Assembly (NCBI GenBank): GCA_040756995.1
Contig: JBFLYK010000019.1
Coordinates: forward strand, 61,222-125,221
DNA length: 64,000 nucleotides
Direction: 5' to 3'
Origin: BP-133 sp040756995
GTDB taxonomy: Bacteria; Actinomycetota; Acidimicrobiia; IMCC26256; BP-133
Positions within the stretch are counted from its first letter, which is position 1, and every line of letters starts with the position of its first letter. Shown here piece after piece: positions 31,036 to 38,786 of this stretch. Made by a program: the position numbers and the translations under genes. Below the pieces are notes generated by a model. That model saw only the letters and a program-made list of their open reading frames with translations. It was not told the DNA's origin and ran no database searches.

Positions 31036-31082
31036 CCTTGCCAAGGTTGGGGTCGCGGGTTCGAATCCCGTCGTCCGCTCCA
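31036..31082. repeat. Right attachment site (47-bp direct repeat)
   Basis: An exact copy of the tRNA-Gly 3' part from CCTTGCC to CCA. The 5' half of a tRNA is absent, so this is not a functional tRNA gene. Confidence 0.9.
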
Positions 31083-31094
31083 CGAAAGTGCAGC

Positions 31095-31120
31095 TCAGGG
31101 GCCCTTTTCGGGGCCCCTGA
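31095..31120 (+). terminator. Duplicate of the tRNA-Gly terminator
   Basis: TCAGGGGCCC and GGGCCCCTGA with a TTTTCG loop. It follows the right attachment site and differs from the left copy by one extra loop G. Confidence 0.7.
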
Positions 31121-31217
31121 CTCGCGTCCGGGGCTCGGTCAGGTGCTCGTCGGTCGCATTTCGGTCGCGGGGTTTTCGGTGTCGACTGGCGCGGACCAGT
31201 CCGGCGCTGGGCGATCG

Positions 31218-31868
31218 TCAGAGCGCAACCCGGGTGAACGTGAGATGCGTCACGCCGCTGGGCGAGGACACAGCCTCGACGTCGAAGCCTTTCTCGAGGC
31301 CCTCGAGGCCCTCCCAGAGGCTCACGCCTCGGCCGAGCACAATCGGAACGACCACGACGTGCATGTGGTCGATCAGCCCTTCGGCGAGGAAGGCGCGGAC
31401 GACCGTCGGGCCTCCGCCGATCCGGACGTCCTGGCCTCCGGCCGCCTCTCGGGCAATTTCCAGCGCCTCGGCGGGAGGCGCGTCGATGAAGTGGAACGTC
31501 GTACCGCCTTCCATCTCGATCGACGGGCGGGGGTGATGGGTGAGGATGAAGGTCGGAGTGTGGAACGGCGGGTTCGGACCCCACCATCCCTTCCATTCCG
31601 GGTCCTCGTGCCATCCGGGCGGGCCGAACTTGCCGGCGCCCATGATCTCCGCGCCGATCCCGACCGCGTGTTGCCGGGCGACCGCATCGTCGACGCCGGC
31701 CGCGCCGCCGGACTGGCCGAACACCTCGCGGCGGGCCCACCTGGTCGCGATCATCCATTCGTGGAGCCGATGGCCGGCGTGGCCGAATGGTGCGTCGAGC
31801 GTTTGACCCTCGCCGGTGCCGAAGCCGTCGAGCGAGACAGAGAAGTTATGAACTCGGGCAAGCGACAT
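31218..31868 (-). CDS. Dihydrofolate reductase/RibD-fold family protein
   Basis: A 216-residue protein of the RibD C-terminal/dihydrofolate-reductase-like family. It opens with RVHNFSVSLDGFGTGEGQ, has a central GAEIMGAGKFGPPGW and the NADPH-site motif VRIGGGPTVVRAFLAEGLID, and ends GVTHLTFTRV. Such orphan members are common in actinobacteria and usually annotated as dihydrofolate reductase; the substrate is unknown. The ATG at 31868 gives the family N-terminus. It lies just outside the integrated element. Confidence 0.88.
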   Translation of the reverse strand: MSLARVHNFSVSLDGFGTGEGQTLDAPFGHAGHRLHEWMIATRWARREVFGQSGGAAGVDDAVARQHAVGIGAEIMGAGKFGPPGWHEDPEWKGWWGPNPPFHTPTFILTHHPRPSIEMEGGTTFHFIDAPPAEALEIAREAAGGQDVRIGGGPTVVRAFLAEGLIDHMHVVVVPIVLGRGVSLWEGLEGLEKGFDVEAVSSPSGVTHLTFTRVAL

Positions 31869-32144
31869 CAGCCGGTGGTCCTTTGCTGTTTCGTGGCCCG
31901 CCCTCTCGCGGACGCGGAGCGGACGGACCTCTTCGGTCGTCGGCAATTCTGACGTCGATCAACGCCGGGACTCATCGGCGCGGCCGCCTGAGGCGAGCGG
32001 AGCGCCATCGGGCTGTGTCGTGGTTTTCGACAACCTATGTGCATAACCACGGCACAGCGCCTTCGCGGCGGAGCGCATACTGCCGGCGATGTGCGCGAAG
32101 CCACTCCTTGTCGGGAGTGCATTGTGTCCGCCGCGGAGCGCCCG

Positions 32145-32167
32145 GGAGCCGGCCTCAGGCCGGCTCC
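32145..32167 (-). terminator. Hairpin terminator of the VOC gene
   Basis: GGAGCCGGCC (32145-32154) and GGCCGGCTCC (32158-32167) pair perfectly around a 3-nt loop, 2 bp after the stop of the leftward VOC gene. It is probably the end of the permease-VOC transcript. The rest of the gap 31869-32169 shows nothing else. Confidence 0.7.
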
Positions 32168-32169
32168 GG

Positions 32170-32607
32170 TCAGGTGTCGGCGCCGAAGTCGGGCAGGACC
32201 AGGGAGCCGTCCGGTCGGAGCGAGAACCCGGGGTTGTGGGCAATCTCCCAGAGGTGGCCGTCGGGATCGGCGAAGTACCCGGCGTAGCCGCCGTAGAAGG
32301 TCTTCGCCGGCGACTTGGTGACGGTGGCTCCGGCCTCCCGAGCGAGGGCGAGCACTTCGTCGACTTCCGCCGCGCTCCTGACGTTCTGGGCCAAGGCGAT
32401 GCCACCGAACCCGTCCGCCGCCCTGTCCTCCACACCGGCGTCGGCGGCGAGTTTGCCGCGGTCCCAGAGAACCACCGCCATGCCGCCGGCCTGGAAGAAC
32501 ACGGTCTCTTCGACTTCCTGACCTCGCCATCCCAGGGATTCGTAGAACGCCCGGGCCCGCGCCAGGTCGGAGACACCCAGGGTGACGACACTGATCCGCT
32601 GTTCCAT
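32170..32607 (-). CDS. VOC (glyoxalase/bleomycin-resistance) family protein
   Basis: A 145-residue two-module vicinal-oxygen-chelate protein. The first module is ISVVTLGVSDLARARAFYESLGWRG and the second includes FYGGYAGYFADPDGHLWEIAHNP, with the C-terminal Glu/His metal-site pattern. It could be a metal-dependent lyase, dioxygenase or a resistance-type binding protein; no specific function can be assigned. It starts 9 bp after the permease stop and is followed by a strong hairpin, so the two genes form one operon. Confidence 0.85.
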   Translation of the reverse strand: MEQRISVVTLGVSDLARARAFYESLGWRGQEVEETVFFQAGGMAVVLWDRGKLAADAGVEDRAADGFGGIALAQNVRSAAEVDEVLALAREAGATVTKSPAKTFYGGYAGYFADPDGHLWEIAHNPGFSLRPDGSLVLPDFGADT

Positions 32608-32616
32608 GCCGCCAAG

Positions 32617-34257
32617 CTACCCAGGCGCCGGCACCACCTCGTGCTCGGCGGGCGGCGACGACCGCTTGGCCTCCTGGCGGGAGGCACGGTAGAACGCCGG
32701 GCTGGTCGCGCACTCGGCGCAGATGGCCTGGTGGCCGGCGGTCGGGTCCCGGTCCATCTCCTGCGCGATGTACGAGCGGTCGCAGGCGTGGCAGCGCACG
32801 CGGGCCTCGAGGGGGTCGTCGACCTCGCGGGCGGGGTCGCCCGGGCGGCTCATGGCGAACCAGGACGGCTTCGCCGCCATCGTGGCGACCGTGTAGATCC
32901 CGAAGCCGAGCACGAACGTCAGCAGCAGGCCCCAGACATCGAAGAACTGGCTCGTCGTCGTGTCGGTGATCTTCAGGATCACGCCCACCGCACTCGAGAT
33001 CCCCCAGGCGAGGATCCCGCCGGGGTTGAAGGCCGGGATGCGCCCGGGGCGGAACTCGGTGTGCTCGACGTCGCGGCTCGAGCGCCGCAGGTACCACACG
33101 TGCGCCAGCGCCACGGCGACCCACGCCACGATGGCGATGCCCTGGTAGGTCAGCGCGTCGAGCACGTAGCTGAAGACGTTGGTGAGCATCAGCAGAAACG
33201 AGATCCCGCAGGCCACGACGACCCAGACGGTGCGCGGCAGGTTCACGTGCAGCCGCGAGAAGAAGCCCTGCAGGTTCGTCGATGCCAGGTAGAGGTTCAC
33301 GGTGTTGATGCGGAACTGCGTGACCGCGATGAGCAGCAGACCGACGACGCCGGTGAGGTTCACGATCTGCACCGGCAGCGCGCTCTCCTGGCCGGCGAGC
33401 TCCGCGAACGAGATGTCGAAGGTCGACACGAGCAGGATCCCCAGCAGGCCGTTCACGAAGAACGTGAGCGTGTAGTACAGCCAGCCGAACGTGACGGCCA
33501 CGTGGTACCTCTCGTCCGACGGCTTCGCCAGCCGGGCGAAGTCGAACGTGAACATCATGAGGATCCAGACGCCCATGTAGGCGGCGAAGACCTGCAGCCA
33601 GGGCAGCGTCGTGCCCGGCGCGGCCTCGGCGTCGGGCAGGAAGCCGTGGTAGCCGTTGTCCGCCAGCGCCCACACCACGACCGTGACCATGCCGACGATG
33701 TAGAAGGGCAGCAGCCACGCGTTCAGGCGGTCGAGCCAGACGCGCACGCCCTTCCACACGAGCGGGCCGGTGCAGAGGATCACGATGCCGTACCAGAGCT
33801 TGATCGGCCCGCCGATGAGTTCCTTGGCGGCCACGGCGATGACCGACCCCTCGAAGACGGTGTAGTAGATGGCCGTGGCGGCGAAGATGAGCGTCGCGAT
33901 GCTGGCGCCGACGAAGCCGAACATGCTGCGGGAGAACAGCGCCACGGTGAGCCCGCTGCGGGACGCGGCCCGCACGATGACCATGTTCACCAGGGTGTAG
34001 ACGATGACGGAGAGGACGATGCCGATGAGGGCGTTCACCGTCCCGTAGGCCAGCGCCAGGAAGGCGGCGAAGTACAGGTAGAAGAACGCGGTCATGACCG
34101 CGTACCACGCCATGGTCAGCGGCCCGCGGCCCATCCGCCACGTACGTGGAACGATGTGCAGCGAGTAGTCCTCGGTCGCCGCCTGCTCCACGACGCGCGG
34201 ATCGTCCTCGTACGAGACGTCGAGCGGCGGCAGGGACGCGCTGGCCTGCATGGACAC
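32617..34257 (-). CDS. NCS1-family cytosine/purine/thiamine-type permease with zinc-ribbon tail
   Basis: A membrane transporter of about 546 residues with around 12 helices. The N-terminal segment SLHIVPRTWRMGRGPLTMAWY and the helix-1/3 motifs fit the NCS1 nucleobase:cation symporter family. After the last helix a cytoplasmic tail carries CHAC and CAEC pairs 22 residues apart, a zinc-ribbon-like module not usual for the family. The GTG at 34257 is preferred because GGAGG lies 8 bp upstream; an ATG two codons later is the alternative. The substrate is probably a nucleobase, hydantoin or vitamin precursor. Confidence 0.85.
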   Translation of the reverse strand: MSMQASASLPPLDVSYEDDPRVVEQAATEDYSLHIVPRTWRMGRGPLTMAWYAVMTAFFYLYFAAFLALAYGTVNALIGIVLSVIVYTLVNMVIVRAASRSGLTVALFSRSMFGFVGASIATLIFAATAIYYTVFEGSVIAVAAKELIGGPIKLWYGIVILCTGPLVWKGVRVWLDRLNAWLLPFYIVGMVTVVVWALADNGYHGFLPDAEAAPGTTLPWLQVFAAYMGVWILMMFTFDFARLAKPSDERYHVAVTFGWLYYTLTFFVNGLLGILLVSTFDISFAELAGQESALPVQIVNLTGVVGLLLIAVTQFRINTVNLYLASTNLQGFFSRLHVNLPRTVWVVVACGISFLLMLTNVFSYVLDALTYQGIAIVAWVAVALAHVWYLRRSSRDVEHTEFRPGRIPAFNPGGILAWGISSAVGVILKITDTTTSQFFDVWGLLLTFVLGFGIYTVATMAAKPSWFAMSRPGDPAREVDDPLEARVRCHACDRSYIAQEMDRDPTAGHQAICAECATSPAFYRASRQEAKRSSPPAEHEVVPAPG

Positions 34258-34431
34258 GGCTAGGCCCTCCTCGGGGTCGGGGTGCAGTGCACCTTCTCGC
34301 GCGACGTTGGCCGGTGGATGTTGTGCCCGCTCGCCCACGGGCGGGACGGCGCTGGGCGCCGTGGGCGGTGAGAGTATCCGGTTTCGGCAACGAGGGAAAT
34401 CCCCGGCGTGACCAGCCGTGATGCGGGGGCG

Positions 34432-36963
34432 TCAGGGGCGCAGGATCTCGACGTAGCCGTCTGTTCCGTGGACGCGGATCCGCTGGCCGTCCCGGATCAG
34501 CCGGGTGGCGTGCTCCACGCCCACGACGGCCGGCACGCCGTACTCCCGGGCGATCACCGCGCCATGGGTCATGAGACCGCCGACCTCGGTCACCAGGCCC
34601 TTGATGGCGACGAACAACGGCGTCCAGCTCGGGTCCGTGTAGGCGGTGACCAGGATGTCGCCCGGTTCGAGATCGGCCTCCGCCATGTCGAGGATGACGC
34701 GGGCCCGGCCCTCGATGGTTCCGGCGGAGACCGGTAGGCCCACGAGCGCGCCGGCCGGCAGATCGTCGCGCCGGTACGCCCCGGCGATGCCCTCGCCATC
34801 CGACGTGAGGACCCGGGGCGGCGTGAGCGCTTGATACGACCGGAAGGCGTCCTTGCGCTGCCGGATGAGCTCGTCATCCACCTGGTTCGTGCGGACGACG
34901 TCGTGCAGCTCGGCGAACGTGAGGTAGAAGATGTCCTCCTTGTCACGAAGCGCGTCGGCCTGCACGAGGCGCTCGGCCTCATTCAGCAAGGCCTGCTTGT
35001 ACACGAAGTAGCGGCTGACCATGCCGTACTTCGGGTACTCCCGGTAGCCGATGAACGTCCGGACCCGATCGATCATCCGCTTGGCCTCTTCGGCCTTACC
35101 CTCGCCGTCCGGCAGGGCCCGCAAGCGTTCCAACAGCTCCTGTTCCTTCTTCTCCGCCTCCCGCCGCCCTTGCTCGAAGCGCCGCTGTGCGGCGCCCGGC
35201 TCGAAGTTCTTGATGTTGCCGAGGAGGACGGGCACGAGCGTGGTGGGGCGTTCGCTCCACCGCGGCCTCGTGATGTCGATCTCGCCGACGCAGCGCATGC
35301 CGTACCGGTCGAGGTAGGCCTGGATGGCGTCCCGCGCTTCCCGCCCGCCCGGGAGCGTGGCCAGTTCGTCCAGGAAGTCCTCGCTCTCGACGTGCTCCAG
35401 AAAGGCCACCACTTCCGGATGCGGGCGGATCACGTCGGCGACGTCGAGGAGCGCCAGCCCCATCTCCGACGTGACGTTGTGGGGGACGGACTGGGCGAGC
35501 GTGTCGGCCGGGTTCTTCTCGCCCAGCCACGCCTGCAGCTGGTCGTTGAGCCACCACGTGGCCTCCATCCCCGCCATGATCACCTGATGACTCTGCGGGT
35601 CGAACAGGATCCGCCTCAGCTCGGCGATGTCCTCGCGGATGAAGTCGAGCAGCGCTGATCCCGACTTCGGCCGGATCTCACGCTGCAGGGCGGCGATGGA
35701 GGCCTGGGTGCGCTCGATCAGTTCGGCGACGATGGCCGGATCGGCCTCGATCGGGGCCGGCCGGCCGCCGCCCGGCGGGCCGTCGGGACCCTCGTCCGGG
35801 AGCGGCCGGATGAAGTCGCCGCGTTCGAGGACGGTCTCCAGCGCGTCCCTGATCAGCGGATCAGATCTCCCTGCCATCTCCAGCAGGCCGGCGCGGCTCG
35901 AAGGCACTGCCAGGTGCCGGGTGACGTCGACGAACAACCTCCCCCCGGCCTCGTACATCGGCGCGGGGGTCGTCAGGAGCCACAAGGAGAGGCCGAGGGG
36001 CTTCATGGCGTCGGTCATCATCTGCTGATGACCGACGGAGATGTAGACGTGGTTTTCTCCGTCGCCGGCGGCGGGAATGGGGAACAGCGTGGTGATCGGC
36101 CGGCTCTGGACGATGTGGAAGTCATCGTCGACCAGGCACCATTCGATGTCCTGGGGGCAGCCGAAGTGCGCTTCGATCCGCCGGCCGAGCTGCCCGAGCC
36201 GGACGACCTGCCCGTCCGTGAGCACCGGCTGCTTCTGGGTGGCGACGGTCTTGGCGACGATGTCGCCGTCCCGCACCTTGTAGGCGTCGGCGTTCACTGT
36301 GCCTGCGACCAGGGCCTCGCCGAGGCCGAAGCAGGCCTCCACGGAGGCCACCTTCCGGTTGGAGGTGACGGGGTCGGCCGTGAACAGGACGCCGGCCGCC
36401 TGCGGGAAGACCATCTGCTGCACGACGACGGCCATGTGGACCTTCCGGTGGTCGAATCCGTTCCGCAGGCGGTAGGTCACGGACCTTTCGGTGAACAGCG
36501 AGGCCCAGCAGCGGCGGACGTGCTCGAGGATCGCCGCCGGGCCCATGACGTTCAGGTACGTGTCGTGCTGGCCGGCGAAGGAGGCCGTCGGCAGGTCCTC
36601 CGCCGTGGCGCTGGATCGGACGGCGTAGGCCTTCTGCTCGCCGAGCCGGGCGAGCCGGTCGGCGATCGCCGCCGCCAGGTCGTCGGGGATGGTGATCCCT
36701 TCGAAGGTCCGGCGGATGTCTGCGCTGAGCGCGCCGATCGCCTCCCGGTCGTCCGGTGCGAGGCGGGCCAGCCGATCGAGCCGATCCTCGATCGACGGCG
36801 CTTCGGCCATGATCCGCTGGAAGGCGTCGGTCGTAACGCAGAAGCCGGCCGGGACGCGGACCCCTTCGATCCGCCAGAGCTCGCCCAGGTGGGCGCCCTT
36901 GCCGCCAACGACCGCGACCTGCGTCCGGTCGATCTCCTCGAAACTCAACAGGTAGCCGCCCAT
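34432..36963 (-). CDS. rph: Rifampin phosphotransferase-like PEP-utilizing enzyme
   Basis: An 843-residue protein. The N-terminal ATP-grasp domain has VVGGKGAHLGEL and YAVRSSATAEDLPTASFAGQ, then comes a central rifamycin-binding-type domain, then a C-terminal swivel domain with the catalytic histidine in GGLMTHGAVIAREYGVPAVVG. This architecture and length match rifampin phosphotransferases (RPH), which phosphorylate the ansa-chain 21-OH using ATP; PEP synthases differ in the C-terminal barrel. The ATG at 36963 has GGGAG in front. A near match to the rifamycin-associated element lies 55-74 bp upstream, strengthening the assignment. It is divergent from a P450 gene. Confidence 0.88.
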   Translation of the reverse strand: MGGYLLSFEEIDRTQVAVVGGKGAHLGELWRIEGVRVPAGFCVTTDAFQRIMAEAPSIEDRLDRLARLAPDDREAIGALSADIRRTFEGITIPDDLAAAIADRLARLGEQKAYAVRSSATAEDLPTASFAGQHDTYLNVMGPAAILEHVRRCWASLFTERSVTYRLRNGFDHRKVHMAVVVQQMVFPQAAGVLFTADPVTSNRKVASVEACFGLGEALVAGTVNADAYKVRDGDIVAKTVATQKQPVLTDGQVVRLGQLGRRIEAHFGCPQDIEWCLVDDDFHIVQSRPITTLFPIPAAGDGENHVYISVGHQQMMTDAMKPLGLSLWLLTTPAPMYEAGGRLFVDVTRHLAVPSSRAGLLEMAGRSDPLIRDALETVLERGDFIRPLPDEGPDGPPGGGRPAPIEADPAIVAELIERTQASIAALQREIRPKSGSALLDFIREDIAELRRILFDPQSHQVIMAGMEATWWLNDQLQAWLGEKNPADTLAQSVPHNVTSEMGLALLDVADVIRPHPEVVAFLEHVESEDFLDELATLPGGREARDAIQAYLDRYGMRCVGEIDITRPRWSERPTTLVPVLLGNIKNFEPGAAQRRFEQGRREAEKKEQELLERLRALPDGEGKAEEAKRMIDRVRTFIGYREYPKYGMVSRYFVYKQALLNEAERLVQADALRDKEDIFYLTFAELHDVVRTNQVDDELIRQRKDAFRSYQALTPPRVLTSDGEGIAGAYRRDDLPAGALVGLPVSAGTIEGRARVILDMAEADLEPGDILVTAYTDPSWTPLFVAIKGLVTEVGGLMTHGAVIAREYGVPAVVGVEHATRLIRDGQRIRVHGTDGYVEILRP

Positions 36964-37017
36964 CCGTGCTCCCATCCGCCGGATTCCGCCTCGGACGGTG
37001 GATTGTGCGGCACGACC

Positions 37018-37037
37018 ACGCTCTTGCCGCAAGCCCC
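37018..37037 (-). promoter_or_regulatory. Rifamycin-associated element (RAE)-like site
   Basis: Read on the minus strand, 37037 to 37018 is GGGGCTTGCGGCAAGAGCGT. Its first 15 bases are identical to the RAE consensus as I recall it (GGGGCTTGCGGCAAGGCCCC), which in actinobacteria precedes rifamycin-inducible genes such as rph, rox, arr and helR. The right arm deviates. It lies between rph and the P450 and covers the -35 region of the rightward promoter. Confidence 0.75.
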
Positions 37038-37052
37038 CCGGCGCGGTATACA
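37024..37052 (+). promoter_or_regulatory. Sigma-70-type promoter toward the P450 gene
   Basis: TTGCCG (37024-37029), a 17-bp spacer and TATACA (37047-37052) make a near-consensus promoter. Its -35 hexamer lies inside the RAE-like site, so whatever binds that element should affect rightward transcription as well. A weaker leftward TTGCGG/CACAAT arrangement may serve rph. Confidence 0.55.
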
Positions 37053-37060
37053 TTGAAAGT

Positions 37061-37086
37061 GGCAAGGAGTGCGTTGGCTCCTTGCC
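37061..37086 (+). terminator. Terminator/attenuator-like hairpin in the P450 leader
   Basis: GGCAAGGAG (37061-37069) pairs perfectly with CTCCTTGCC (37078-37086) and is followed by GTTCTCTTTTT. It begins about 10 bp after the -10 of the rightward promoter and 115 bp before the P450 start, so it could stop or attenuate transcription, or be an operator. Confidence 0.5.
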
Positions 37087-37200
37087 GTTCTCTTTTTCGT
37101 CCGCTGGGGGCGGTTCGAACCCCTCGCTTCGGCTTGCCGGCCGTGCTTACGATGGCGCCTTGTGCCCACGGGGGAGGGCCGCAGGGGGGAGCGTCCGGCC

Positions 37201-38460
37201 ATGCCTGCCTATCGGACCGTCGACGACATCTTTCTCGGGGACGTGGAGTTCTGGAAGCGACCGATCCCCGAGCGACACGAGGCCTTCGCCGCGCTGCGGG
37301 AGGAGACCCGCCGGGGTGGCGGCATGTGCTTCCACGAGGAGGTCACGGTCATGGGCGGCGACTCCGCCGGCCCCGGCTACTGGTCGGCCGTGACCTTCGA
37401 CGATGTGCGGGCGGTGAGCCGCAACCAGGAGTGCTTCTCGTCCGCCTCGGGAGTCATCTCCAACGACCCCGCTCCGGAATATCTCGCCGTCGGGTCGATC
37501 ATCGTCATGGACGACCCGAGGCACACCCAGCTCCGGCGCCTGGTCCAGAAGGCGTTCACGCCCCGGACGCTGGCTTCCGTGGAGGAGTCCGTCCGCGTGC
37601 GGGCCCGCCGCCTCATCGACGCGGCGAGGGAGACCGGCGGGTCGTGTGATTTCGTTGAAGCCTTCGCCGCGCCGCTGCCGTTGCAGGTGATCTGCGACAT
37701 GCTGGGGATCCCCGAAGAGGACGAGGAGCAGATCTTCCGCTGGACCAACGTGCTCCTCGGCGTCGGGGACCCGGAGTTCGTGACCGACATCGACGACCTG
37801 AAGAGCAGCGCCATGGCGATGTTGGAGTACGCCACCCGCCTGGGCGTGGAACGGGCCGAGCATCCCGGCGACGACCTCAGCTCCCTGCTGATGCAGGCGG
37901 AGGTCGACGGCGAGCGCATCACGCCGTTCGAGTTCGCCGCCTTCGTCGTCCTGTTGGCGCTGGCCGGCAACGAGACCACCCGCAACGCCATCTCCTGGGG
38001 GATGCACCTGCTCACCGGGCACCCCGACCAGCGGGCCCTCCTCCAGGCCAACTACGAGGCGATGGCGCCGCGGGCGATCGAGGAGATCGTCCGCTGGGCC
38101 ACGCCGGTGATCCACATGCGTCGCACGGCGCTGGCCGACACGGTGGTGGGCGACACCAAGGTCTCGGCCGGCGAGAAGGTCGTCATGTGGTACTGGTCCG
38201 CCAACCGTGACGAGACCGTGTTCGACGATTCGGCCGGCTTCGACATCGAGCGCGAGAACGCCATCGACATGGTCGGTTTCGGCAGCGGCGGCGGCCATTT
38301 CTGTCTCGGCGCCAACCTGGCCCGGCGGGAGATCTATGTCATGTTCGACGAGATCTTCAAGAGCCTTCCCGACCTCGAGATCACCGGACCCCCTGACCGG
38401 TTGCAGTCGAATTTCATCAACGGCATCAAGCGCATGCCGTGCGAGTTCACCGTGCGCTGA
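37201..38460 (+). CDS. Cytochrome P450
   Basis: A 419-residue soluble bacterial P450. The I-helix motif is LALAGNETTRNAISWG, the ExxR lies in IEEIVRWATP, and the haem loop is GFGSGGGHFCLGANLARRE with the cysteine ligand. It resembles the CYP125/CYP142-like steroid and fatty-acid clades in overall length and haem loop, but the exact family cannot be assigned. No ferredoxin or reductase is adjacent. Its position opposite rph, downstream of an RAE-like promoter, suggests a possible role in rifamycin response or only shared regulation. A small membrane protein follows 15 bp later. Confidence 0.92.
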   Translation: MPAYRTVDDIFLGDVEFWKRPIPERHEAFAALREETRRGGGMCFHEEVTVMGGDSAGPGYWSAVTFDDVRAVSRNQECFSSASGVISNDPAPEYLAVGSIIVMDDPRHTQLRRLVQKAFTPRTLASVEESVRVRARRLIDAARETGGSCDFVEAFAAPLPLQVICDMLGIPEEDEEQIFRWTNVLLGVGDPEFVTDIDDLKSSAMAMLEYATRLGVERAEHPGDDLSSLLMQAEVDGERITPFEFAAFVVLLALAGNETTRNAISWGMHLLTGHPDQRALLQANYEAMAPRAIEEIVRWATPVIHMRRTALADTVVGDTKVSAGEKVVMWYWSANRDETVFDDSAGFDIERENAIDMVGFGSGGGHFCLGANLARREIYVMFDEIFKSLPDLEITGPPDRLQSNFINGIKRMPCEFTVR

Positions 38461-38475
38461 CCCGCCTGGTCGACC

Positions 38476-38748
38476 ATGATCAAAGCGCGCGGGGCGGTCA
38501 AGCGGCTGGTCTTCCTGGTCGGCGTCGTCGCCGTGACCCTCGGGGCGTTGATCCTCATGGACCCGGTCGCCGCCGGCGACCACAACTGCGGCACCGCCCT
38601 GACGCCCAAGCAGTTCGTCCTGCCCGAGAATGCCGAGCGCTGCGAGACGCAGATCCGTCGGCGGCGCTGGTTGGGGACGGGGATCCTGGCCGTGGGTGCC
38701 GTGGCGTTGATCCTCGCTGGTCCCCGCTGCCTGCTGGCCGACGACTGA
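38476..38748 (+). CDS. Small two-helix membrane protein
   Basis: A 90-residue protein with membrane helices at about 10-30 and 65-83 and a loop containing CGTALTPKQF and ENAERCETQI, with two cysteines able to form a disulfide outside the membrane. No known family. It begins 15 bp after the P450 stop, so it is probably co-transcribed. Confidence 0.65.
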   Translation: MIKARGAVKRLVFLVGVVAVTLGALILMDPVAAGDHNCGTALTPKQFVLPENAERCETQIRRRRWLGTGILAVGAVALILAGPRCLLADD

Positions 38749-38786
38749 CTACCGCCGGTCGACCGCAGCCGCCTGGGCATCGCCGC

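Larger units (their letters stand above)
23047..31082. mobile_element. Integrated genomic element in tRNA-Gly
   Basis: An 8-kb segment bounded by 47-bp perfect direct repeats: 23047-23093, inside the tRNA-Gly gene, and 31036-31082. It carries a tyrosine recombinase, a MerR-like putative excisionase, a replication-relaxation-family protein, a toxin/antitoxin-like pair and small membrane proteins, plus long poorly coding stretches. No capsid, terminase or conjugation genes were seen. This suggests a small integrative plasmid-like or mobilisable island, perhaps decaying. The integrase lies in the middle, not next to the attachment site. Confidence 0.85.

Noticed and set aside
31036..31082. A second tRNA-Gly gene
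   Set aside because: Only the 3' part from the anticodon arm onward is present; the 5' acceptor, D-arm and 5' anticodon strand are missing, so it is an attachment site.
37100..37130. tRNA T-arm-like GGGGGCGGTTCGAACCCC upstream of the P450
   Set aside because: No acceptor, D-arm or anticodon arm can be folded around it; treated as chance or a small scar.
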